Positions 33,831 through 43,281 of a stretch of 64,000 nucleotides of DNA are shown piece after piece. The translations under genes were made by a program, and so were the position numbers. Position 1 is the first letter of the stretch, and each line of letters opens with the position of its first letter. A model generated the notes under the pieces. That model saw only the letters and a program-made list of their open reading frames with translations, searched no databases and was not told the DNA's origin. This DNA comes from Mucilaginibacter paludis DSM 18603. Lineage in GTDB: Bacteria > Bacteroidota > Bacteroidia > Sphingobacteriales > Sphingobacteriaceae. The stretch is taken from positions 6,528,432 to 6,592,431 of the forward strand of contig NZ_CM001403.1 in assembly GCF_000166195.2 (NCBI RefSeq), written 5' to 3'.

Positions 33831-34742
33831 ATGCAACCTTACAGAATCAAATCTATTACTGAATATCACCGGCTGCTGGGCCTGGCCAAGCCAGAGCATC
33901 CGCTGGTTAGCTTGATTAATGTCGGTTCGTTTCAACCCCCGCCCATAGAGGGGCCGGTTAGTTTGATCTTTGATTTTTACTGTATTTCGCTCAAACGAAA
34001 TTTTAACGCCCGGATCAGGTACGGTCAGCAAGACTGCGATTTTGATGAAGGGGTGTTGTTTTGCATGGCACCCGGACAGCTCTGGACACTGGAAATTAAT
34101 CAGGAAGCAGACAATCATGCCTCCGGTTGGATGATCATTCTCCATCCTGATTTTTTATGGGGCACCAACCTGGCGAAAACTATCAAGCAATACGAGTATT
34201 TTGGTTATTCGGTAGCAGAGGCATTATATCTTTCTGATAAAGAAGAAACTATGCTTACCGGTATTGCCAGGTACATTGAGCAGGAGTATCATTCCAATAT
34301 TGATAAATTTAGCCAGAGCGTGATCATTGCTCAACTTGAAGTGATACTCAGCTATACTGAACGCTTTTACCAGCGCCAGTTCATCACCCGGAAAATTTCC
34401 AATAGTCAGATTATCAGCCGTGTGGAAGATATTTTATCAACCTATTTTAACAGTGATGCTTTACCAAAAAATGGTTTACCGCCGGTAAGCTACATTGCAG
34501 ACCAGTTAAACCTGTCGCCGGGATATTTAAGCGAATTGCTCAAAGCACTAACCGGGCAAAATACTCAGCAGCATATCCATGTCAAATTGATAGAAAAAGC
34601 TAAAGAGCGCTTATCTACCAGTAATTTATCCGTAAGTGAGATTGCTTATGAGTTAGGATTTGAGCATTTGCAATCCTTCAGTAAGTTATTTAAAGCGAAA
34701 ACCAACCTTTCGCCTTTGGCATTCAGGGCTTCATTCAATTGA
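33831..34742 (+). CDS. AraC family regulator
   Basis: A 303-residue regulator with an N-terminal cupin-like sensor half (FDEGVLFCMAPGQLWTLEI) and a C-terminal double HTH: VSYIADQLNLSPGYLSELLK, then LSVSEIAYELGFEHLQSFSK and FKAKTNLSPLAFR. It is placed between an NmrA-like enzyme and a membrane protein on the same strand. Its stop codon is 5 bp before the next start. It probably controls this small operon. The effector is unknown. The ATG at 33831 gives a natural N-terminus. Confidence 0.9.
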   Translation: MQPYRIKSITEYHRLLGLAKPEHPLVSLINVGSFQPPPIEGPVSLIFDFYCISLKRNFNARIRYGQQDCDFDEGVLFCMAPGQLWTLEINQEADNHASGWMIILHPDFLWGTNLAKTIKQYEYFGYSVAEALYLSDKEETMLTGIARYIEQEYHSNIDKFSQSVIIAQLEVILSYTERFYQRQFITRKISNSQIISRVEDILSTYFNSDALPKNGLPPVSYIADQLNLSPGYLSELLKALTGQNTQQHIHVKLIEKAKERLSTSNLSVSEIAYELGFEHLQSFSKLFKAKTNLSPLAFRASFN

Positions 34743-34747
34743 TTGTA

Positions 34748-35512
34748 ATGCAGTTTTTGCGACTTCTTGAATTACGAAACCAGCCCTTATTTATTTTCGG
34801 CTACTGCAATGTCGTCGGTGCGGTGATCTTTTTAGGGTTAGCCCAAATTACAAATCGTAAAATAAGAGGAGCCAATGCCTGGTTTAAGCCATTTAAGTTT
34901 GCGCTTTCTATCGGAATTTTTTCCTGGACGATGGGCTGGTTTTCTTATCATCTGCATGCGCCAATTGCTGTCAATTTATACGACTGGGCCACTATACTGC
35001 TGCTTGGCTTTGAAATTATCTATATCAGTTTACAAGCAGGCAGAGGCAAACTTTCTCATTACAACACCAGTTCTGCGGTGTACAGCTTTTTAACAGCCCT
35101 AATGGGAATTGCCGCCGCCATGGCAACCCTCTGGACTGGTTATATTGGTATACTTTTCTGCATGAGCAGTTTTCCTGATCTGCCTGATTATTATGTACTA
35201 AGCATACGGATAGGCATCTTTTTATTCGTTTTCTTTGCTTTTCAGGGTGCTGCCATGGGTGCCAGGCAATCACATACTGTTGGAGGCCCGGAAGGGGAGG
35301 AGGTTGTGCCGGTATTAAACTGGAGCAGGAAATATGGCGATCTGCGTATTGCTCACTTTATTGGTATGCATGCGTTACAATTACTGCCCCTTTTATCATG
35401 GTATGTACTCAAAACAACTACAGGCACTTTGATTGCGGGATTATTATATGCTTTGCTTGCATTGTATATGCTGCTAAGTGCTTTGAAGGGCAAACCATTT
35501 GTAAGCTATTGA
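34748..35512 (+). CDS. Integral membrane protein, about seven helices
   Basis: A 254-residue protein with about seven predicted membrane helices (FGYCNVVGAVIFLGLA, ATILLLGFEIIYISL, FFAFQGAAMGARQ, LIAGLLYALLALYMLL). I do not recognise a named family, though similar proteins exist in Bacteroidota. The sequence RKIRGANAWFKPFKFALSI after helix one may be a conserved loop. Translation probably starts at the ATG at 34748, just after the AraC stop. It is likely co-transcribed with the NmrA and AraC genes. Confidence 0.8.
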   Translation: MQFLRLLELRNQPLFIFGYCNVVGAVIFLGLAQITNRKIRGANAWFKPFKFALSIGIFSWTMGWFSYHLHAPIAVNLYDWATILLLGFEIIYISLQAGRGKLSHYNTSSAVYSFLTALMGIAAAMATLWTGYIGILFCMSSFPDLPDYYVLSIRIGIFLFVFFAFQGAAMGARQSHTVGGPEGEEVVPVLNWSRKYGDLRIAHFIGMHALQLLPLLSWYVLKTTTGTLIAGLLYALLALYMLLSALKGKPFVSY

Positions 35513-35648
35513 TTCGGACACAAAAAAGTTCGTTTTGAAAGAATCGGAATAGCACTATAGACTATTGAAAAAAAGTTCAGTGAGCTTTGTAGTCAAGTTA
35601 TATGAGCCATACAAGCAAGTATCATAAACAATTAACAGTGATATTTGC

Positions 35649-36623
35649 ATGATGAAAAACATTACAAAAATTCAACTGGGACAAAATGGCCCACTGGTAT
35701 CTAAACTTGGTTTGGGCTGTATGCGCATGTCATCTATCTGGGGCGGACTTACACCAGATGAAACAGAAAGCATTGCTACTATCCATGAAGCCCTGGATAA
35801 TGGGATTAATTTTTTGAACACCGGCGACTTTTACGGTGCTGGTCATAACGAAATGCTGATAGGCAAAGCCATTAAAGGAAGGCGAGACGACGCTTTTATC
35901 AGCGTGAAATTTGGTGCCATATTTCATAATGGCCAGTGGCTGGGGATGGACCTTCGCCCTATAGCCATTAAAAATTTTATCAATTACTCGCTTACCCGTT
36001 TGGGTATTGAAACCATTGACCTTTACCAGCCAAGCCGAATGGATGGCAGCGTGCCGGTAGAAGATATTATTGGTACGGTTGCCCAACTGATTCAGGAAGG
36101 TAAAGTACGTCATATCGGCGTATCAGAAATTACGGCTGACCAACTTCGTATAGCAAATGGAATTTACCCCATCAGCGCGCTGGAAATAGGCTATTCACTG
36201 GCTGAACGTGGGATAGAAAGCGACCTGCTACCGGCTGCAAAAGAGCTGGGCATTAGTGTAGTAGCTTTCGCCAATACCGCAGAAGGCCTATTGACCGGTG
36301 AAATGAAAGCTCCACTTGCCGAAAATGATTACCGCAACCATTTCTCTCGTTTTCAAGGAGAAAACTTGGTACATAACCTGGAAAAGGTTGAGGTATTAAA
36401 GGAGTTGGCTGCTGATAAAGGTTATACGCCAACTCAAGTTGCGATTGCCTGGGTAAAAGAACAGGGCGACAATATCATGCCTTTAGTAAGCATGAGTCGC
36501 AGGTCGCGTTTACCGGAAAATATCGCTGCAATGGACATTGTATTTACGCCGGAAGAAATGAAAACCTTAAACGCTACTTTTGCAACAGGCGCCATACAGG
36601 GTGGTACCTATTTACAACGTTAA
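35649..36623 (+). CDS. Aldo/keto reductase
   Basis: A 324-residue NADPH-dependent TIM-barrel reductase. It has VSKLGLGCMRMSS near the start, then the catalytic Asp and Tyr in NTGDFYG (D60, Y62) and a Lys in ISVKFGAI. The usual histidine position reads DLYQPSRMDG, so no His is present; some members of this branch share that change. VRHIGVSEI and EIGYSLAERGIESDLLP complete the fold. The next AraC gene starts 2 bp after its stop, so they are probably one operon. Confidence 0.9.
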   Translation: MMKNITKIQLGQNGPLVSKLGLGCMRMSSIWGGLTPDETESIATIHEALDNGINFLNTGDFYGAGHNEMLIGKAIKGRRDDAFISVKFGAIFHNGQWLGMDLRPIAIKNFINYSLTRLGIETIDLYQPSRMDGSVPVEDIIGTVAQLIQEGKVRHIGVSEITADQLRIANGIYPISALEIGYSLAERGIESDLLPAAKELGISVVAFANTAEGLLTGEMKAPLAENDYRNHFSRFQGENLVHNLEKVEVLKELAADKGYTPTQVAIAWVKEQGDNIMPLVSMSRRSRLPENIAAMDIVFTPEEMKTLNATFATGAIQGGTYLQR

Positions 36624-36624
36624 A

Positions 36625-37428
36625 ATGACCAGTCCAGCAGAAATTCTTCCGGGAGTGATCTTCTATTCTTACCTCTCTGCCGAGCGTAAAGAGAAAGCAT
36701 GTTTCTGGAACCACCACACCCTGATATTGCAGGTTTCAGGACAATTTACGCTGGAAACCTCCGCGCAAACCATTTCAATGACCGGAGGAGAAATGTTGCT
36801 GATCGGTAAAAACCAGCTTGGCACAATTACCAAAACACCGCTGCCCGGCGCAAGCTATGAAACGATAGTGATATCCCTGCAGGAGGACTTGCTGCGCAGA
36901 ATTGTGTTAGAAGAAAAGATCGAAGCGGACCGGAAATACGTCGGTCCGCCAAATATCCTGATCCCTTCTAACGAATTCCTGCAGGGGTATTTTCAGTCTA
37001 TTGTTCCATACGCGCGCAGCTCCGGAGCGGAGATGACTGATGAAATGGGTATCCTGAAGGTAAAGGAAGGGGTTAAATTACTCATGCTTGCCATGCCGGT
37101 GCTTCGTAACTTTTTATTCGACTTTTCAGAACCGCACAAGATCGACCTGGAAAAGTTCATGATCAATAACTTTCATTTTAATGTCCCTGTCGAAAAATTT
37201 GCTCAACTTACCGGCCGCAGCCTGGCTGCCTTTAAACGGGATTTCTTGAAGACATTTGGTGCTCCGCCCCGTCAGTGGTTACAGGATAAGCGACTACACG
37301 AAGCAAAGCACCTCATCGAGATCAAGCATCAAAAGCCATCAGCTATTTACCTTGACCTGGGCTTTGAAAGCCTGTCGCACTTCTCACATTCCTTTAAGAG
37401 AAAATTCGGTAAGGCACCCACCGGTTAA
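36625..37428 (+). CDS. AraC family regulator
   Basis: A 267-residue regulator of the cupin-AraC type. The N-terminal half (TLILQVSGQFTLETSA, GGEMLLIGKNQ) is a small sensor barrel. The C-terminal HTH pair is EKFAQLTGRSLAAFKRDFLK and PSAIYLDLGFESLSHFSHSF, then FKRKFGKAPTG. It ends abruptly after that, at the usual place. It follows the aldo/keto reductase by 2 bp, so it is likely its regulator. The ATG at 36625 is preferred to an upstream one inside the reductase gene. Confidence 0.9.
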   Translation: MTSPAEILPGVIFYSYLSAERKEKACFWNHHTLILQVSGQFTLETSAQTISMTGGEMLLIGKNQLGTITKTPLPGASYETIVISLQEDLLRRIVLEEKIEADRKYVGPPNILIPSNEFLQGYFQSIVPYARSSGAEMTDEMGILKVKEGVKLLMLAMPVLRNFLFDFSEPHKIDLEKFMINNFHFNVPVEKFAQLTGRSLAAFKRDFLKTFGAPPRQWLQDKRLHEAKHLIEIKHQKPSAIYLDLGFESLSHFSHSFKRKFGKAPTG

Positions 37429-37549
37429 TTGAATGCAACACCGATAGCGATAGGAACGTTTACGGTTTACAGTAATGCTGACGGCTGGCTTTATAATTTC
37501 GATTTTGTTTGCTTCCATGATTTTGTGGGTTGTTATATACAAATAAGGT

Positions 37550-38437
37550 TTAAGCACGTAGATACGCAGCTTTGAACTCTTCAGTAAACTGTTCCAGCTT
37601 GATCTGACCAGTAACCTTTGCTCCCTTGGCAAAAAAGTCTTTGGTAATGATACCTGCCCTTACGCCTTGTCCCATTTCGACGATCAGGCCGACTAATTCC
37701 GGCTGCAATCCTGCGGCAAGCATACCCTGTTTTAGTTGTTCATCGGGAATTTGTGTCCAAACCAGTTCCGGTTTGCCAATAGCCTGGCCGAACAATCCTG
37801 ATATTTCGTCACCACTCGAAACATCACTCACAACGTATTTCACTTCAAAGCCGTTTCCTTCAGCTTGTAATTCTTCTGCAAGCGCTGCCGAAAGATCTTC
37901 AGGGTGTGTAAGGGCCAACCGGTCATCACCGCTATAATTGTTACCGAAGATGCCTTTGCTTTTGATCAATGGGATATCTCTCAAAAAGTTAATATAGAAA
38001 AAACCTGACCTCAAAATGGTCACATTCACGCCGGCTAACTCCTGTAATATCTCTTCAACACGATGAACACCTTGTACCGGGCCGGTACCTTCAGCAGCAT
38101 CGGCACCAACGCTGCTCAGCATGACTACGCGCGTTACGCCTGCCGCTTTAATAGCATTCGCGTAAGCTTGCCCCGCATCAGCGATATTCTGTATCATATT
38201 ACCTGACCCCATTGATGGTGGCATCATGGTATAAACTGCATCTGCACCGCTAAAAGCTTCAGTCAAAAACACTTCATCATTGATGGAGCCGATAGCTGCC
38301 TTTGCACCCAAAGCCTCAATTTCATTTTTTCGGCCGCCTTTTGTGCTGATTACGGTTACTTTATGTCCGGCTGCGATCAGTTTTTTTACTAATGATTTGG
38401 CTACATTTCCCAATGAGCCTGTTGTTGTGATTTTCAT
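37550..38437 (-). CDS. NmrA-like NAD(P)-binding protein, copy 2
   Basis: A 295-residue paralogue of the protein at 32846. Shared are the MKI-TTGSLGNVAKSL loop, HKVTVISTKGGR, GAKAAIGSIND and GADAVYTMMPP. It probably binds NADP(H) and may reduce quinones or other electrophiles. It lies 66 bp downstream of an Old Yellow Enzyme gene on the same strand and may be co-transcribed with it. Downstream (37429-37549) is a short region with a 28-codon open frame broken by a 7-bp duplication. Confidence 0.88.
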   Translation of the reverse strand: MKITTTGSLGNVAKSLVKKLIAAGHKVTVISTKGGRKNEIEALGAKAAIGSINDEVFLTEAFSGADAVYTMMPPSMGSGNMIQNIADAGQAYANAIKAAGVTRVVMLSSVGADAAEGTGPVQGVHRVEEILQELAGVNVTILRSGFFYINFLRDIPLIKSKGIFGNNYSGDDRLALTHPEDLSAALAEELQAEGNGFEVKYVVSDVSSGDEISGLFGQAIGKPELVWTQIPDEQLKQGMLAAGLQPELVGLIVEMGQGVRAGIITKDFFAKGAKVTGQIKLEQFTEEFKAAYLRA

Positions 38438-38503
38438 TTTGTTAATTGTTTTTAAGTGGTAATGAAGCTGCCAGCTAATCTGACGTTTTTTAAACGGTAA
38501 AAA

Positions 38504-39568
38504 TTAATAGAGTACGGGGTAATCAGTGTAGCCTTCCTCGCTTGGCGTATAAAGCGAGTTATAGTCCGGCTCATTCAAGGGGGCGTTTTTTTCTATTCTC
38601 CTCATAAAATCGGGGTTTGCCAAAAAGCTTCTGCCAAAGGCGACCAGATCAGCTGAACCATCCTGTAACTTGGCTTCAGCAGTTTCTGCCGTAAACCCGT
38701 TGCAATAGATGATGGTGTTAGCGAAAGCCTCCCGAATGCCATGATGTGTTTTTTCGGGAATGCCCGGATTGTTTGAAATATGCAGGTACGCGATGCCCAT
38801 CTGTTTTACTTCCCGGGCAATATTAACATAGGTTTCATGTACTTCAACCTCGTCATAAGCGGGCATGTCATTAGACGTTAAAAAAGGTGAAATGCGCAGG
38901 CCAACCTTATCTGCTCCTACGGAGGTTGCTGTTTTTTGTACGATCTCCAGCGTCAGGCGGCTGCGGTTCTGTATTGATCCGCCATAGTTATCCGTACGGT
39001 TATTGACATGCGGATTTAAAGACTGCTCTAATAAATAGCCGTGCGCCCCGTGTAACTCAATGCCGTCGAAACCTGCGGCTATGGCATTTTCAGCAGCCTT
39101 AACATGGTCTTGTATAATACGGGCTATGTCTTTTTCATCCAATGTTGTTGGGGCCGAGTATTCCAACATGCCGGTATCTGTATAAATTTCGCCCGCTGCT
39201 TTAATAGCGGATAAACCCACAACCTGATGGCCTTCTGGCAAATTGGAACTGTGGGCTATTCTGCCGGTGTGCATCAATTGTAGAAATATTTTGGAGCCGC
39301 CCTCATGAACCGCATTGGTTACCAGTTTCCACCCCTCCACCTGGGCATTATTAAAAATACCCGGGATGCGGGGGTAGCCTAAACCCTCGGGGCTGGGTGA
39401 AGTGCCTTCGGTGATGATGAGTCCGGCACCTGAGCGCTGTTGGTAATAGGTGGCCATTAATTCATTGGCCACATTGCCGATGGCACGGCTTCTGGTCATT
39501 GGCGCCATCACGACGTGATTCTTCAACTGGAGTGCGGCTTTGCTATAGGTCATAAATAACTTTTTCAT
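38504..39568 (-). CDS. Old Yellow Enzyme family alkene reductase, copy 1
   Basis: A 354-residue FMN enzyme that reduces activated C=C bonds of enones and quinone-like electrophiles with NAD(P)H. Conserved parts are HVVMAPMTRSRA, GLIITEGTSPSPEG, QLMHTGRIAH and the active site IELHGAHGYLLEQ. Here the substrate-binding pair is H173 and H176 with Y178, the His/His variant, unlike copy 2 which has His/Asn. The C-terminal part has GFTAETAEAKLQDG and LVAFGRSFLANPD. A putative AraC operator lies at 39619-39652 upstream. Confidence 0.93.
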   Translation of the reverse strand: MKKLFMTYSKAALQLKNHVVMAPMTRSRAIGNVANELMATYYQQRSGAGLIITEGTSPSPEGLGYPRIPGIFNNAQVEGWKLVTNAVHEGGSKIFLQLMHTGRIAHSSNLPEGHQVVGLSAIKAAGEIYTDTGMLEYSAPTTLDEKDIARIIQDHVKAAENAIAAGFDGIELHGAHGYLLEQSLNPHVNNRTDNYGGSIQNRSRLTLEIVQKTATSVGADKVGLRISPFLTSNDMPAYDEVEVHETYVNIAREVKQMGIAYLHISNNPGIPEKTHHGIREAFANTIIYCNGFTAETAEAKLQDGSADLVAFGRSFLANPDFMRRIEKNAPLNEPDYNSLYTPSEEGYTDYPVLY

Positions 39569-39618
39569 TTTTGCTTATCTTTAGTTTGTAAAGTAAAATT
39601 GCGCCTAATAGTAAGCTG

Positions 39619-39652
39619 ATAATAGCCTGATAAGGCAAAAAATCAGTCCGAT
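39619..39652 (-). promoter_or_regulatory. Shared AraC-type operator, site 1
   Basis: Minus strand ATCGGACTGATTTTTT (39652-39637), with a second half-site GGCTATTAT 22 bp downstream (39627-39619). It lies about 50-85 bp before the first Old Yellow Enzyme start. The same motif occurs at 48144-48178, 54895 and 56426. Confidence 0.55.
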
Positions 39653-39664
39653 ACGACGAAGAAG

Positions 39665-40648
39665 TTAAGCCTGGGACGAATAACGCTTAGGTGTAAAGCC
39701 GTAATGTTTTTTAAACAACCTGCTAAAGTGGCTTAGGTTGGTAAAGCCCAGTTCATAGCCAACCTCAGCCACAGACCGCTTACCTTGCTTCAACAAAAAA
39801 GCAGCCTCTTCCATCCGGGCGCGCTGAAAATAATTGTAAATCGTATCGCCAAAGGCCTGCTTGAAAAGCTGTTTGAGTTTGGTCTCGCTCATGGCCGCAA
39901 TTTGTGCCATCTCAGGCAAAACCGGCGGCGTGCTCAGATCATTGATAATTTCGTTACGGATATGAAGAAGCCTGGCCGCATCCGCACTGTTTATGTTTTG
40001 ATGCGGTAAGCTTTCGCGTTTAGATAGCTTTTGAAAAAGCAGGTACAGCAGCTCCTGTACCTTGATTTGCATGTAGAATTGGCTTAAGCCATCGCTCATA
40101 TCCACCGCGCTTAAGTTTTTGAGCAGCAATTTGGCCTCAGCCGTCATGTTCTCAAAATAGAGAAATGTATTACCAGGATTGGTTATGGTTTCGAGCGTAG
40201 AATTCAGTTTATTCAAGGCCAATATTGTTTTCAGATAGGACGGCATAATAGCGATTACTACGTAACGTATTGTATGCCCTGCGGGGAAGCGTATGGTTGA
40301 GCTCAGGTTATTAGAAGTTACCTGGATGGCGGAATCATCGCGCTCGGAAAACTGAATATTTGGATTATTGTCAAACGCTATGCCGAGCATTTGCTCGTTG
40401 CTGTAAAAAAAGATGGTGATCAGTTCGTTACCCAGGCCGGAGGTACTGCGTTTGATGATCAGGTCATCCTTTAGCACATAGTGGTGCATAGTGACCTTGA
40501 ATTCGGGACCAAAGGCCAGTTTACGAATGAATCCGTTACCAACATGATCAGGAATGACCAACAAATCATTATTTACCGTTGCCCCGATGTGCCTGGCAAA
40601 ATAAGTTATGAAATCAAACTCCGGCGTTGCATTAAAACTAAAGATCAT
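39665..40648 (-). CDS. AraC family regulator, paralogue A
   Basis: A 327-residue regulator. The N-terminal ligand-binding half starts MIFSFNATPEFDFITYF. The C-terminal HTH pair is PEMAQIAAMSETKLKQLFK, then RSVAEVGYELGFTNLSHFSR and KKHYGFTPKRYSS. Proteins at 48173 and 53797 share the same layout and many residues (GDTIYNYFQRARMEEAAF/GDSIYNYYQTARMEEAAY), so these are three paralogues. It lies directly upstream of an Old Yellow Enzyme gene and probably activates it through the adjacent operator. Confidence 0.92.
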   Translation of the reverse strand: MIFSFNATPEFDFITYFARHIGATVNNDLLVIPDHVGNGFIRKLAFGPEFKVTMHHYVLKDDLIIKRSTSGLGNELITIFFYSNEQMLGIAFDNNPNIQFSERDDSAIQVTSNNLSSTIRFPAGHTIRYVVIAIMPSYLKTILALNKLNSTLETITNPGNTFLYFENMTAEAKLLLKNLSAVDMSDGLSQFYMQIKVQELLYLLFQKLSKRESLPHQNINSADAARLLHIRNEIINDLSTPPVLPEMAQIAAMSETKLKQLFKQAFGDTIYNYFQRARMEEAAFLLKQGKRSVAEVGYELGFTNLSHFSRLFKKHYGFTPKRYSSQA

Positions 40649-41048
40649 TAATTTATATTATCCTGATGACCGAATTTAAGAATATTACAGGAAACCTTTC
40701 TTATGTACTTCGATTGTAATTTGCCGGTGATGGATACTAACCTTGTTAAACGCACTTCGTTATTCCTACTAACTTAATAGTGTTTCGTGTGTGTGCATGG
40801 ACAGATAAAGACTTTTAATTTTCTGAAGATAATCTATTAGCATCGGTTATTGAATTAGGCGGACATCAGCGGTGCAAAGATCCTTTTTGCTCTCGCTCTC
40901 CTATATTCCTGTACAGAACGTTCGGAATTTTTTGAATTCATGCGGCATCAGCAAAATATTTTCTCTCCTATCGGGATTGAGGGCATGTTCATGATCGCCT
41001 CTGTGATCCGTTTGTCGGCACTGAGCGTATCCTTTCGCGTGCTTGAGC

Positions 41049-41411
41049 TTAAGACCGCAATATTTTCTCCATATGTTTTCCTTTGGCCAGCTCATCCACC
41101 AGTTTATCCAGATAACGCACCTTCCTGGTCAAAGGATTTTCAATCTCCTCAATGCGGTACCCGCAGATCGTTCCGGTAATACGGTCGGCATGGGGATGAA
41201 GGGAGGCCCGGCCGAAAAAGATCTCTAAGCTGGCTTTTGTTGCTAACAACTCAAGGAGTTGGCTGTCATCGTAGCCGGTCAGCCAGCGGATCACTTTATC
41301 CAGTTCTGCCTTGGTCCGGCCTTTCTTTTCGATTTTTGTCAGGTAAAGTGGGTACACCGAAGCAAAGCTCATTTTTGCTATCCTTTCATCCTGTTTTACA
41401 CCTGGGTTCAT
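41049..41411 (-). CDS. DUF2200 domain protein
   Basis: A 120-residue cytosolic protein matching DUF2200 along its whole length. It has ERIAKMSFASVYPLYLTKIE and KGRTKAELDKVIRWLTGYDD, then ITGTICGYRIEEIENPLT and VRYLDKLVDELAKGK. Function unknown; the family is widespread and single-domain. No partner gene is adjacent. The gap 40649-41048 after it on the plus side shows nothing I can name. Confidence 0.88.
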   Translation of the reverse strand: MNPGVKQDERIAKMSFASVYPLYLTKIEKKGRTKAELDKVIRWLTGYDDSQLLELLATKASLEIFFGRASLHPHADRITGTICGYRIEEIENPLTRKVRYLDKLVDELAKGKHMEKILRS

Positions 41412-41614
41412 AGTTTCAAAAATAATAAAATCAACCCGAATCAGACAGGGTATAGAACTGAATCAATTAAAAGATGCCGAACTTTAAAGGACAAAAGCCG
41501 TCCCGTTTCAGACAAAGCGTCCAAAGGCTGGCCTTTTCAGCATACAAACTTGTACCTTTCAACAAACCACGAGTTGTGAGGTTAAACTACCTTTACTTTA
41601 TAAATTTGATAAAA

Positions 41615-41689
41615 ATGAAAAAGATAGTTTTAGTAGTTCTGAAAGCTTTGACTTTAGCATTAAAAGATTCTGGGCTGCCATTGTACTAA
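41615..41689 (+). CDS. Very short open frame, possible gene remnant
   Basis: An ATG at 41615 opens MKKIVLVVLKALTLAL, which looks like a signal peptide start, then ends after KDSGLPLY. It has a TAAATTTG (41601-41608) just before it but no -33 element at the right spacing. It is more likely the stub of a lost secreted-protein gene than a working gene. Confidence 0.2.
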   Translation: MKKIVLVVLKALTLALKDSGLPLY

Positions 41690-41743
41690 ATAGCTAATCT
41701 TTTGAGTATAATATCCCTGCCCGCCAATTTTCTTTAACCTGCT

Positions 41744-41986
41744 TCATGAACCGATCTTCGATAGCATCATCGTCACTAAAAGCATCACGCTCAAAATTAA
41801 TACCCCGCCTTTACTCAATAAAAAACGGTTTAGTGGTTCGTCATAACCTTTGTTTATAAAAAAAATGCGGATTGTAAATGGTTCGCATATTTGCCTGTGG
41901 TAATGTTTATCTAACTGGTAGCCTAAAAGCATGATACCAACATCCAAAATCGATAAAATTAGTATGCTCCAATACGTGTTCTCCAT
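41744..41986 (-). CDS. Small two-helix membrane protein
   Basis: An 80-residue protein with two membrane helices: ILILSILDVGIMLLGYQL near the N-terminus and VLILSVMLLVTMMLS at the end, with a basic/aromatic loop between. I do not recognise it. It lies next to the decayed TonB receptor. Composition and start codon are reasonable, but nothing else supports function. Confidence 0.5.
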   Translation of the reverse strand: MENTYWSILILSILDVGIMLLGYQLDKHYHRQICEPFTIRIFFINKGYDEPLNRFLLSKGGVLILSVMLLVTMMLSKIGS

Positions 41987-42111
41987 TACGAAAGCTTTTT
42001 AAAAATGGCAGGCATTTTCTGCACTGCCTTTAATTTTACGTATTGAATGATCTGCTGCTTAAGCTCGGTAAAAAGGTTGTCTATCAACAACTCCAAAACT
42101 CGTTTTATAAG

Positions 42112-43281
42112 TTAAAAAGTATACCTCGCACCCAATTGCATTTGCCACCTTGAAGCTAACGGATCAACCGAATAAGGTTTACCCGGATCAACAAACTGGT
42201 ACAGGGGGTATCCTTGAGACGACTTCGCCGGTATATAAGGCACCAAACCTACGCTTGATATAGAGTTATAGGTATTGGGCGAGAAATACACCTTGCCCCA
42301 GTTCTTATTGATCAGATTAGTGAAATTCATGATATCTAAACTGACGGTAAGCGTGTGTAATTTGGATGTACTCTGGTCGGTATTAAAGTTGATGTCCTGG
42401 GCAAAATGAAAATCAGCGTTGTTATTCTATGGCGTACGGGCGGCATTACGTTCTGTAAAACCGCCTCTTCTTGAACTCAGGTATTTGTTACCATCAATAA
42501 ACTGATCAAACGCGTCGGCTTGTTGTTGGGCGGTTTGGGTTGGTGTAGCGGCAAAGAAGTTAACCGTTTCTCCTTTGGCCGGAATATAGGCCAGCCCTAT
42601 TTGCTGCGGGGTATTTTGAGGGGTATAATTCACAAAGCCATAAGTGAACGGGCTCCCCGACTGTGCGGTTACAAACAGGGAAAAATTCCTCACCCACAGT
42701 TTATTCCATGCCTTACGATAATTGGCACTGACCACAATTCGGTTCCGGATATCGAAATTGGAATTAGCCAGTTGCGGATCATTTGGATTGAGCGCCTGGT
42801 TCAATTGCCAGTTGGATTCAAAGGAGTTGCGGATGCCGTTAGACACATCTTTTGACTCACCATAAGTATAAGCCGCCGAAAAGCCGAAGCCGTTATCAAA
42901 ATTCTTAGCAACCTGGCCGGTGATGCTGTACCGGTAACCTTGCGAGGTGTTAGACATTTCATAGACATTGGCAAATTGCGGGTTCCTTGAATTTTGCCCC
43001 GGGAAGATCGGTTGTTTACGCTGGGTAGCGGCGGTATCATAAGCAAAATACGTTGGGTTATCGGTCAGGTTGACTTGTTTAAAAACCACATCTTTGATTG
43101 TTTTGGTATAGATGCCTTCAATGGTATATTTAAACCCGTTTTGATCTTTATAATCCAGCGCCAGGCTTCCACGTAATACCTTGGGCATGCTAAAATCGTT
43201 GTGTACCACATCAACCTGTGTTTTCCCGGCGTTGAGATCGTTAGTGATCTGCCCGTTTTGCCCGGCAAAGCCGCCAATGGC
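42112..43281 (-). pseudogene. TonB-dependent receptor, 3' remnant with internal stop
   Basis: The C-terminal third or so of an Oar-like TonB-dependent outer-membrane receptor. The frame opens only at 43281, so the signal, plug and first barrel strands are missing. Barrel sequence runs through FNDF-type strands such as VLRGSLALDYKDQNGFKY and ends QLGARYTF. An in-frame TAG near 42427 splits it (after ERNAARTP), though typical receptors continue there with Trp, so TGG to TAG is likely. The deletion endpoint fuses it to an ECF sigma gene fragment. Confidence 0.85.

Noticed and set aside
35540..35600. A fifth copy of the AraC operator before the aldo/keto reductase gene
   Set aside because: ATCGGAATAGCACTATAGACTATTG shares CTATT pieces but lacks the GGACTATTTTT core and the 21-bp spacing. 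It is too weak to include.
37384..37632. 82-codon minus-strand frame downstream of the second NmrA-like gene
   Set aside because: Most of it overlaps the NmrA gene in another frame or the convergent AraC end; only the short piece from 37518 is of any interest.
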